Source: Leptasterias polaris
Lineage: Eukaryota; Echinodermata; Asteroidea; Forcipulatida; Asteriidae
Assembly (NCBI GenBank): GCA_037783415.1
Contig: JAZGTN010000006.1
Span: forward strand, 4,712,001 to 4,776,000
DNA: 64,000 bases
Direction of reading: 5' to 3'
Every line of letters starts with the position of its first letter. The first letter of the stretch is position 1. The position numbers and the translations under genes are program-made. Positions 32,857-42,091 of the stretch are shown here, one piece after another. The notes beneath the pieces were generated by a model that was given only the letters and a program-made list of their open reading frames with translations, ran no database searches and had not been told where the DNA came from.

Positions 32857-35800
32857 CTGTTGGCAAAGAAAAACAACACACAGACACACACACGTAAATG
32901 TTTGTCGACTTGGTAAGTTGAGGACCTGTCTTTGTTCTCCAATTGTTTGGAAATGAGGACAGCATCAAATCCAGGAACTAACTATGAGAACCTTTGCTCT
33001 TTCCTCTGACAAGTCGGGGTTTGATTGTGGCCAAGATATTTAAGGAAAATTATTACTCAAGAAGCTACTAAAAAATATACCGTGGGTGGGTATGGACATT
33101 TTTTAAGAATTCCAACGTGAAGTGGTTTTAAGGCATATTATTCAAAATATGCACCATTTGCAAGCCTGAAAATTGGACCCTAAGTGAAAGCTAATTTTTA
33201 TTTTTATATAGTGTAATTAACTAGGAGGTACCTGACATGTTATCATACACAATATTGACAACCGATGTCTTTCAACTAAATCGAGGTAAAAGGTTTGGAG
33301 TCTCGAACGTCAGCATTTTTGACGGACTTCAACTACCACTATAGATGTAGAGGTATTTAAATGATCACATTTTTATATTTGCTGAGGTACATATTTTCTT
33401 TTGCATGCTCAGGTTGTGGGGGCTGATGCCAAATACTTTAACAGCAAGAGAGAAAAAAAAATCTGACAATTGAAAAAAAAAATAATAATAAAAAATTTCG
33501 CGAATTCCCGAACGTCATTTTTTTCCGTCACAAATTTCAACAATAAAAAACATGTCAATTAACCAAAGTTTCAAACATTCAATAAATTCGAAACAAATAT
33601 GATGAGAACACGTTTAAATAATTATTATTTTGAAACAATGACTACTACGATACCTGGTCAACAATAAGAGTAATCCCTTTTTCAAATTTGCAGCGCCGAC
33701 ATTTTTTCAGCGTCCGTCAATTTTTTTACGTGACGTTCGAGAACTTACCGATCGGCCTGTAAATTAACCCTTGACTTGACTTACCCCCTCTATTGTCCTC
33801 AATTGCAGTTAGGCCAGTTAAGTCAACAGAGGGGGTAAGTTCGACTTACACATGTTTTGTTTTCTGTTCATACGTGTGCAAAATAAATCCGTCAATTAAA
33901 TCACGCTCATACTTACTGACGTTCGAGAATCCATCGGACAGCTCCAGATGAAAAACCAAAATGTATCTAAGATGATTAACAACGGAAATACTTCCTTCCG
34001 AACGCTAGTTTTTGGAAATTAAATCAACTTATGTTCAAGTACGCTTGATGTGGATTGCGCGAAGGTAATAAAGTCCCGAACGTCATTTGCAATAAATTCC
34101 GTCAATTTTCTCGAACGTCATGCAAATTCCGTCATTTTTTTTCTCGAACGTCATTTTTTCCGTCAAAAATGACGTTCGAAACTGCGTGTTTTTAGCCCCA
34201 AAAAAAATTATGGAAGCTTGACAAATTTTTTTTTTTTTTAGATTTTAGGTACATGTATGAGAGGCTGCAAATATTTAAGGGAAATTACGGTAGTGTTGTG
34301 CCAGAAATAAATTAATAACAGACAATATTTGCTTAGTTTTTCCGTCAATGTTATGCTCTCTTCTGTCAGGCTTATATTTTCTGTGTGTGATGTTTTGTTG
34401 AGTTTTTAAATTTTTTATTTGAAACTACATCAGTTGGGCCTCACCATAGAAAAGAATGAATGTTCCTTGTGCTTTACTTGTGCTATCTTTGAACTAAATA
34501 TAAATAACCACATGTTTCACTGCTGGAGACTCTACTTTTTAAAATGACCACTGCAAGATGAAAACTAACTGAAATATCCTTACATGAACATTTTGGTAAA
34601 CTTAAATATGTATACAATTATTTAAAATATCTTACAAGGTCAAAAAGATTATTTAAAAAAATGACATTTGAGGTTGTAAAATGGTCCATATTTTGAAGAA
34701 TGCCTTTAAAAGCTATTAATGAATATCGATTGCTTTCTTTGAATGAGATCTATCCAGGGTGAAGCCTATGTACATGTAGGTAAAGCTTGACTGAATTGAG
34801 CAGGCCTGGAATTTCATCTTTGAGATGGCAAGGCAATCTTCATTTTGCACAGTCATTTTGAAAATCTCAAAAGTCTACGGGAAAGTTTTGAAAATTTGAA
34901 TCCTCGATTCTATTTGGTCCATCCATGGCAATGACGGCGTGCTATTAAACCATATTGCATGGTCCATATCACACCCTGCGTATTGTGCTGTTCTAATGCT
35001 CTATAGACCGTATCGAATATGACGTTACCTTTCAATAATACCCACAACATGGCGTCTGTGAGCGTATGCGTGTGCGTGTGCCATAGAAATCAAACCAGGA
35101 ACGCTAAGACGCGTTTAGACGCGCATACGGCCTGTCCTATGATATGGCCGCTTTCATGCACTCTGCGTTCCTGGTTTGATTTCTATGGCACACGCACACG
35201 CACGCACACACGCTCACAGACGCCATGTTGTGGGTATTTGCAAGGTAACATCATATTCGATACGGTCTATAGTGCTATGTTAAGTTGCGATGAAGAAATA
35301 TAGCGTGTCTGTGTACCATAGGCCGAATTGGATAAGGGACGCAAAAGTGCCAGTTTTTTTTATAACACCCCTTCCTTTGATTCTATCTGTTGATTGGCCG
35401 AGAGCGTGTCACATGGTGTTGTATATTTTTACTCTTGTACATGTTCACCGACCAAACGAACTATTCAACGAACTATTCAACGATAGCCTAGCAACCGATG
35501 TACTAGTGCATGGATACCCTGGTACCCTGACTACATTGACTTCAAACATTGATTTAAACGAGCTGCTTGACAACCTCGAACCCGGTGTAATGAACAAAAT
35601 GTGTGCATTTGAAATACGGTTTAGAGAACGAACGTAACAGCAGTAGTCTGGTACCCTCTTATTTTGTCAAAACTCGGTGTTTCAACGTAAGATTTTACAG
35701 TTCTTGTTTGACGATTGATTGCGACGTACGTAAAGTTTTTTGACGATTGATTCTACCAGAAAAATGGAGGACAATGAGCCCCGTCCGCGATTTGTTTTAC

Positions 35801-38800
35801 TAACTGAAGATGAATTACGAGATTTTATAGACTCAGCAGATTCAAAGAACACTAAAAGCAGCATAAAATACGTCGAAAGAATTGTTCAACAGTACTGTTC
35901 TGCACGCAACACAACGTTGGAGATAAACGTTGGATGAATAAAGGTGTTGTGTGAATTAATTTTATTAAAGTATACAGATAGAATCAAAGGAAGGGGTGTT
36001 ATAAAACAAATATTGACTGCTTTGTCTCGTGGCATAGTAAAACTAGCAACTCGAGGTGATCCCCGGAGCAGCCTATCTTCCCGAGGCGAAGCCGAGGGAA
36101 GATCGGCTGCTCCGGGGATCACCTCGAGTGACTAGTTTTACTATGCCACTCGAAGCAGTCAATATTTGTATAGTATTCCATTCACGCTTGTGGTCGGATA
36201 ACTAATATTGCAGGACTTAAAATTTACACTGCACCAAAGGTCAAAGGCCAGTGATTTTAGCATCGACCCAGTAGACTTCTGACCGGAAAAGTCATGTGTT
36301 ATTCAATTCAATGTATTTAGTTTTCAAAAAAGTTATGTCCAAGTGTTAAATTTGAGTCCGATAATTATCTTTCAAATCTGTTGGGGATCAACATTTACTT
36401 TGACCCATTATAAGACAAAATGAGGTAAATCTTCTCTCAGTGCTCGTTTACATAAAAAAAGTGTATCTTTAAATTGTGTTGTCATTTTGTTCTGGTCTTT
36501 TCATGTCTTTCCCCATTTATGATTATGTCTTGTACAAACAAAAATTGGACCAGTATAAGTTCTGAGCTACAGGCCCTGCGGGTCTTGTGAATTTGCCCCC
36601 AAATTTGAGCCACGTAGTGCAGAAAATTGTACAGGATACAAAATGTAAAACTTGCCTGATAGGCATTCTGCTCTCCTTCCGGATCCAACGCCTGAACAAA
36701 TCGACTCCACATATTCTCCCAACCCTTCTCCCACCCCTCGTGGAACAGCTCCTTAATGGTCTCTTTGAATTCCTTCCAAATTGGAGAATCGAAGAAGTGG
36801 TCCACAGCATCCCTAAATCGGATGGTCTCTCCGTCGGCGGTCGTGACTGAAGCATTGTAGTAGAGGGCAGAACCCCACATACTTATGATCATAGATCCTG
36901 TGAGAAAACAGAAAAAAAGTCCAAACAATACATGTAGGGTGCAAAAGTCCTCTTCAGTAGGTATTGCATTTAACAAGGAACGATTTCATCCAGCAATTCT
37001 GCACAGCAAATTATTTAGACTGAGGATGTTTTGTGCACGCAGACTGCTATTAAATATTGAGTAGCAAATGGTACATTTTGTGTAGCATTTTGCTCTGCTA
37101 TACAAGGGAAATTGTTCACTGCATAATGTAGCAGTTCATGTGCTATGCAAGGATTTAACACTAAACAGATTCAAGTAATATAAACCACAAGGGAAACTGA
37201 CTGGGTAAATTTTTAAATAGTTTGGGTTGAACGAAGAAAATTTACTAGAGCAAGACTTAAAACTTCGTTCTCCGGATTAACGTGCCGGCGCTCCAACATA
37301 CATGTAGGACCAGATAGCTTAGTTGGTAGAGCACCAGCACGTTAATCCGGCGCTCTACCAACATAGGACTACATGTAGATGAAGCTCAGTTGGTAGAACG
37401 CCGGATTAACGTGCCGGATTAACGTGCCGGCCCTCTACCATCTGAGCTATCTACAGTCCTATGTTGGTGGTCACCCTATTTTTTTAATATCTTTATTCAG
37501 GGTTGCCATCCAGATCAGAAGCCATTCTACCCATAACTGCAGGAGTCACATCCAAGTTCATGACACAACCTGGTATGAGGCAGCAGATTGTGTCCCTCTG
37601 TTGCCCACTTCCAAGGTTGTATCGTAAACTCTGGGCTATCCCTGGCTATACAGCAGTTAAAGGTGGGGAGACCACCAACATCGGACTAGATAGCTCAGTT
37701 GGTAGAGCACCAGCACGTTATTCCAGTGGTCGTAGGTTCAAATCCCGCTCCCATAGTAAATTTTTTCTTTGTTCAACCCCCAAAATTACTAAACAAATTC
37801 TAGATGCAAACCTTCTGAATCAGACAACTTTGTGATAAAATGGTTTAAAGCATGTTGAAATCGTTAAGACCAGTCGGCAATTTATGTGACCCAACAACAA
37901 GAAATAAGTTTCAGCTCTATCGGTCATCAGAGTCATGAGATTTAGTGAACAAAAACACTTAGGCCCTATGAATATGTTTTCACTTTTTTATTAAAACACG
38001 ATCAGGTCTTAGACTTGTGAGATCAAAACTACCATTGTTTTACTTGTTTCACAAAAACTATAGGCCCTAGCATCTCAGGCAACAATATTCTGATAACAAG
38101 TTTTCCACCATGACCATCTTTAAACCATGTTAGCTATGTGCAAATCCGTGAGCATTAAAATGTTCAATCTTCAATTTACAATGTTTGTTTTGTTGTTGAT
38201 TTTGTGAACATGGTTAATGATCATTTTGTGCGGGTCTCCGATTTGCTTTCCTCTGCTAAATGTTACAGTATTTTAGGCAGAAATATTTCTCGGGAAAGTA
38301 CTGTTAGGAAGTTTAGATTTAGTAATTTGAGGAATTTAATTGTTTATTTATTTCCCCCTTTTCTCAGCCCTCTCAAAGACTAATTTGAGGGTCTGTCACT
38401 GCATGCCACCAAGCTTTTCCTTCATCATTAAAAAATAAATACATACATACCAGCGACAAAAAGCACAAACAGACGACTACAGAGCCCTCTTTGACTTGGA
38501 GTCCTTTTGAAGCTTCGATCTCTCTGGAACAGAATGGCACTAAGCAAAGCCATGTATACAATAACGTGAGGGTTACCAATGAACTTCACTGTGGGTATGA
38601 CAGCTCCCACTATTGCCCACTTAAAATGTCCAGTTTCCCGGCCGATATTCCCAACAATGTGGACACCGACGGCAACACTGAATGGCACGACGAGGCTTCG
38701 GACTAATGGGTAAGCGACGGCAAAGTCCTCTGAGATTGCGAGCATAGACAGGTACCCAAGGAAAGTTCCAAAGCATGTTTGGCCGATGAAGCGACTCGGG

Positions 38801-39048
38801 TTGAACGGTGGTGATTTCCGTAGTCTGATCATTGCAGTGAGACGCTCCATGTAGTAAGGTTCCTCGTTTGCCGAATCAACATAAGTCGGTAGACGCCAAA
38901 TATCACGAAACCAACCCAGACCAAAGATACCGCCACCTGTTGCCCACCAGACGAATGCCTGTCTGTCTCGACCCAGGTAGAAGTGATGCACACCCAACCA
39001 TCCTACAAACCACCACAGCACATACGCCACAAATAGATTCTTTGCCAT
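32635..39048 (-). CDS. DNAJC22: DnaJ homolog subfamily C member 22, copy 2 (canonical HPD)
   Basis: Three exons: 38451-39048 (start), 36656-36897, 32635-32856 (stop), 353 residues. Same domain order as copy 1: TM2-type [12 protein letters not shown], multiple membrane segments, C-terminal J-domain with intact [12 protein letters not shown] and helix [12 protein letters not shown]. The canonical HPD and basic helix II are what Hsp70 partners need, so this copy is the likely working paralog. Last intron is enlarged to 3.8 kb by repeats, versus 487 bp in copy 1. Role by family: membrane J-protein of the wurst/DNAJC22 type, acting with Hsc70 in clathrin-coated vesicle traffic. Lies downstream of, and convergent with, the broken gene A tail copy. 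Confidence 0.94.
33301..34190. repeat. Cluster of CGAACGTCA / CCGTCA motifs in both orientations
   Basis: CGAACGTCA or its complement TGACGTTCG occurs at about 33304, 33509, 33731, 33917, 34078, 34112, 34145 and 34170, often paired with CCGTCA at short, T-rich spacing. Spacing is irregular, so it is not a simple tandem array. Lies in DNAJC22 copy 2 last intron. Confidence 0.85.
34200..35000. other. AT-rich intron sequence, nothing recognised
   Basis: Within DNAJC22 copy 2 last intron; no open frame of note and no clear repeat ends. Confidence 0.5.
35002..35271. mobile_element. 270-bp palindromic MITE
   Basis: Begins TATAGACCGTATCGAATATG and ends CATATTCGATACGGTCTATA. Arms run about 100 bp, including CAACATGGCGTCTGTGAGCG and its complement, around a short centre. 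Confidence 0.88.
35361..36003 (+). mobile_element. 643-bp element with perfect 30-bp inverted ends
   Basis: Left end starts TATAACACCCCTTCCTTTGA; the right end (35974-36003) is its exact 30-bp inverse. Contains a small frame (35764-35937). A separate hairpin follows immediately at 36010-36166. Confidence 0.85.
35764..35937 (+). CDS. 57-codon frame resembling the N-terminus of Crypton/DUF3504-type proteins
   Basis: Starts [20 protein letters not shown], then a [17 protein letters not shown] helix, and stops. The pattern LTEDEL...SKNTK...(helix) recalls the first domain of Crypton-like tyrosine-recombinase-derived proteins (DUF3504 group) as I remember it. No catalytic domain follows, so it is an internal-deletion remnant at best. 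Confidence 0.35.
   Translation: MEDNEPRPRFVLLTEDELRDFIDSADSKNTKSSIKYVERIVQQYCSARNTTLEINVG
36010..36166. repeat. GC-rich near-perfect hairpin
   Basis: Arms of about 75 bp (TATTGACTGCTTTG... and ...CGAAGCAGTCAATA) with GAGGTGATCCCCGGAGCAGC complementary to GCTGCTCCGGGGATCACCTC and the core CCCGAGGCGAAGCCGAGGG. Confidence 0.9.
36656..36897 (-). CDS. DNAJC22: DNAJC22 copy 2, exon 2
   Basis: Encodes the same 80 residues as copy 1 apart from ENMW for ESMW. Acceptor TTCTCACAG, GC donor CAG/GCAAGT. Confidence 0.93.
37205..37470. mobile_element. Rearranged cluster of tRNA-Asn-like SINE fragments
   Basis: Several head fragments in both orientations: GATAGCTTAGTTGGTAGAGC at 37313, GAAGCTCAGTTGGTAGAACG at 37381, CTCTACCATCTGAGCTATCT at 37432, with repeated GGATTAACGTGCCGG. 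In DNAJC22 copy 2 intron 1. Confidence 0.75.
37684..37790 (+). mobile_element. tRNA-Asn-like SINE, best preserved copy
   Basis: GATAGCTCAGTTGGTAGAGC (box A), GCACGTTATTCC (anticodon region) and GGTTCAAATCCC (box B), then the shared body TTTTTTCTTTGTTCAACCCC. Confidence 0.82.
38451..39048 (-). CDS. DNAJC22: DNAJC22 copy 2, exon 1
   Basis: 199 codons plus one nucleotide, donor GCTG/GTATGT. Starts [20 protein letters not shown]; lacks the YKA triplet of copy 1. Confidence 0.93.
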
Positions 39049-39320
39049 CTTGAATCACTTTTTTTGTCTCAGTACTGTATGTGCACTTCGCATTGGAAGT
39101 GGACAGATTGTGTGCAAACCACTAGCTCCACACTTTGTGTCAAATCTCACCTCATCTAGTTTCAAAAGGAAAAAGGAAAATAATTATCTAATTTGGTTCT
39201 AGCATTATTTACAGTACTTAACTTCTTTACTCCTCAGTATCATCACTGCAATTATATTGCAACATACGTACATGTATGTACAACTACACCAAGATGAATA
39301 CCCTCAACTGCAAGAGAATA

Positions 39321-39541
39321 AACACAATTGGCGACAGGAGTCACGTTACTCTTAGTGGGTGTACAATGTAAACAAACCAAGCAAGCAACGTGCAGTGTGC
39401 AAGGAAAAGCATGGCTGCTTTCGAGTTTTTCTGCTGTCAGGTGCAGAAGAAGCCATGCTTGACCACGCACACTGGGTTTATTTACATTGTATAACCACTA
39501 TGACAGTATGAGTCACGTGACTTCGGTCGCCGATTATGTCT
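39321..39541. mobile_element. 221-bp MITE with ATA target duplication, copy 2 only
   Basis: Ends AACACAATTGGCGAC... and ...GTCGCCGATTATGTCT, with inner arms TGTACAATGTAAACAAACC / GGTTTATTTACATTGTATAA. ATA flanks both sides (39318-39320, 39542-39544); copy 1 has a single ATA at 20870-20872. Confidence 0.88.
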
Positions 39542-39869
39542 ATACCCCACAACTCTTGAAGCCACAGCTACATTACAAGTACAATTGTTGTGTTGAGAGC
39601 ACCATGCTTGATAGAGCCCCCAGTTGTGTGGCCAAGTGTGAACCCTTGGCTACACTTCGAGACGCACTCAATCATACAGCTTACATCAGGGTGCAACCCC
39701 TATGGGCCGGTCAGCATTTTTAACTAACTAATAATACAGCTTACTTTGTTCTTTAGATTCCCAAATTCCCTAAAGTAAAGTTTGCTCAGAATTACTTCCC
39801 TGAAGGATCATTGTTATTTTGGAATGTACCCATATTGCCATCACAAGATACGTCACAGGCTACCGGGTG

Positions 39870-40390
39870 TCGTGGGAGGAGCGAGGTTGCGAACACTTCA
39901 ATGGTTGTTTTGCATATCCGCTCCGCCTACTACAGCCCAGCCAGCTGATATGACGTCGTGATTTGATTGGCATAATTGGGATCATTCCAAAATGGCTGCG
40001 TTCAGTACACATCGAGTAAAGTAATTCGGAGGAAGTCGCACAATTATTGTTTGAAATACCTTTTTGAAATGTTATTTGTTTAAACATCCATAACACCCAG
40101 GGGCAAGCTAAAGTAATGTAAAAGATAGGTGAACACATTTAGCTGGTTTAAACCGCCGACCCGCCCGTACAAGTGGGGCTAGCTTCCCAGTACCTGGGAG
40201 TGGGAGACCCAGCCCCAGGCTGGATGGAGTGTTTTGCCTTGTTTGAACATGTTGAAACACCTTTTTTAAAGTTATTAAGTTATTGCAAATAATTATTGCC
40301 GATTTGCTCAGGTCAGAATTATTTTCTTTGATGTAAATTGATCACAGACAACAGCTAGTGTGAGGCTACACAAGTATATTATTGTTAGGC
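39870..40390. other. Spacer, no gene seen
   Basis: Copy 2 similarity to copy 1 fades out near 39870. The short inverted pair TGGGAGTGGGAGACCCAGCC does not extend. No open frame of interest. Confidence 0.5.
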
Positions 40391-40977
40391 CTGTTGGCAG
40401 AGTGGCGGCGTCGCTGCCATTGACTGTCACTGCTGTATGCTGTACAAAAAAGTAGTTCTAGTACTACTACATGTAGTTGGTCGCAATAAAAGCCGACAAC
40501 TGACGACGCCTGATGACAACTACTGACAACAAACGTTAAATGCACTTTTAAACAACGTTTGAACATAAATAAACCTTTGTGGAAGAGTCAATACGTGCGT
40601 GTATCTATATCACCTTAAATCTGTTGAAAAAGTTGTATTTAAAACTGCAAAAAAAAGGTTTTTTTATACCCTGAATCAGTAACAACTAGTAGTGTATGCT
40701 ATGTTGTTTTTGAACCGTACTTAGACGATACCATTATGCAATGGGTAAGTTCTAAAGGCTTAGTTGTCTTTTTTCTTTTTTTTGGTATTTACTGCTGGGT
40801 TTTCCCCCCTTTTTTTATCTTTCATTTTTTAAGGAATATATATATTTAGTGGCTGTCATTTTTATAATGTTGTTTTTCAAATGATACCATTAAATAAATG
40901 TAACCATATACAAAATAGAGAAAATAGAATTAGCTGTTGCAAACTGCTTACCAACCAAAAGGACCTGTGGTATAAAT

Positions 40978-41112
40978 GCAAAAAATAAGTTAGTGGCCTG
41001 ACGTTTCGACCCTAGCAGAGTCTTTCTCGAAGGCTTAAGAGAAAGACTTTCGAGACCTTCGAGAAAGACTCTGCTAGGGTCGAAACGTCAGGCCACTAAC
41101 TTATTTTTTGCA
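40978..41112. repeat. Near-perfect hairpin repeat
   Basis: GCAAAAAATAAGTTAGTGGC ... GACGTTTCGACCCTAGCAGA pairs with TCTGCTAGGGTCGAAACGTC ... TTATTTTTTGC. Related to 17908-18059 and to the fragment at about 7760-7860. Confidence 0.9.
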
Positions 41113-41757
41113 TATACAAAATAATAATAAGGTCATGTTATAATACTAATTGAAGTTTTTTTCAAAATATACGATAACAAATAGAACACTATAATTTGTA
41201 ATGATCCTTAAAATGAACCTATTCGTTTTAATATTAATTTCAAATTATTTGAACTGATGCCAACACACAGACACCAACAGGTCGCACGCTACCACCATCA
41301 TCTTTCAAACTTCAAAGGCAACTTGCTGTTTTTGTACCCCTGCTGTATAAATGGACAATGGTATCGTCCAGATACAGTCCAAAGACAACATGGCCAGATC
41401 AGATGGCATACACTACTACCATGACTACGGGGTAAAACACCCCCTTTTTCAGTTAAAAATACAACTTTTTCAACAGATTGAAGGTGGTTTAGATTAACAG
41501 TTGACCCTTTGGTGCACATGGCGGTCGCTAGCAACCACCAAAAACACGTTCAATTTGGACTTTTAAAATTTGTCATAACTCAAAAACTACGGTCCCCATA
41601 CATACCGCCCTCATTCGGTTGTTTAGAGAAATGGTTGGGCTTTCGTTTGATGTGTCATTCAATAGGGGGCGCTATTGACAAAAATCGAGAAAAACATCGC
41701 CGAACGTTTCGGTTTTTTTCTTGTGATTTTGCGATAAAAAGCGACTATTATTTCAAC

Positions 41758-41877
41758 ATGGTGTCTCGTTTTGGGCCTGATCAAGCACTGGAATTCCTTG
41801 AAAATATATCAGATGATGAGATTCAAGATATTTCTGATTTAGAAGACGAAATAAAAGATGAAAACAATGACATGTGA
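41758..41877 (+). CDS. 39-codon acidic frame, possible transposase N-terminus remnant
   Basis: MVSRFGPDQALEFLENISDD, then an acidic tail, then stop. The start and acidic DDE(I)xD pattern resemble N-termini of piggyBac-like transposases, from memory; no catalytic domain remains. Located inside 40395-42091. Confidence 0.3.
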   Translation: MVSRFGPDQALEFLENISDDEIQDISDLEDEIKDENNDM

Positions 41878-42091
41878 CCGATGGTTATGACACATACGTG
41901 AATCGCAATGAAGGTTATATAGATACATATGACTCTCCTACGTATATGTAATGGTTTATTTATGCTCAAACGTTGTTTTAAAGGGCCTTTAAAATTTGTT
42001 GTCGTCAGTTGTCGTCAGGCGTCGTCAGTTGTCGTCAGGCGTCGTCAGTGGTTGTCGGGGCTAAAATTCCGCAGCACGCCACCACTCTAGC

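Larger units (their letters stand above)
26391..39870 (+). repeat. Segmental duplication, copy 2
   Basis: Direct-orientation copy of 13758-22245, enlarged by insertions at 28647-28820, 29770-32553, 32960-36590 and 39321-39541. Confidence 0.9.
40395..42091. mobile_element. 1.7-kb inverted-repeat DNA element with small acidic frame
   Basis: Outer ends GGCAGAGTGGCGGCGTCGCT (40395) and CAGCACGCCACCACTCTAGC (to 42091); inner arms GACAACTGACGACGCCTGAT / GTCGTCAGGCGTCGTCAGTT plus AACAACGTTTGAACATAAAT and its inverse. The frame at 41758-41877 is inside. A hairpin repeat (40978-41112) is nested. Confidence 0.75.

Noticed and set aside
33481..34190. CRISPR-like array interpretation of the CGAACGTCA cluster
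   Set aside because: Motifs are short, in both orientations and irregularly spaced, in a eukaryotic intron.
37684..37756. Possible tRNA-Asn gene
   Set aside because: Boxes A and B are present but the acceptor stem does not pair, and the same head with the same non-tRNA body recurs across the window; it is a SINE.
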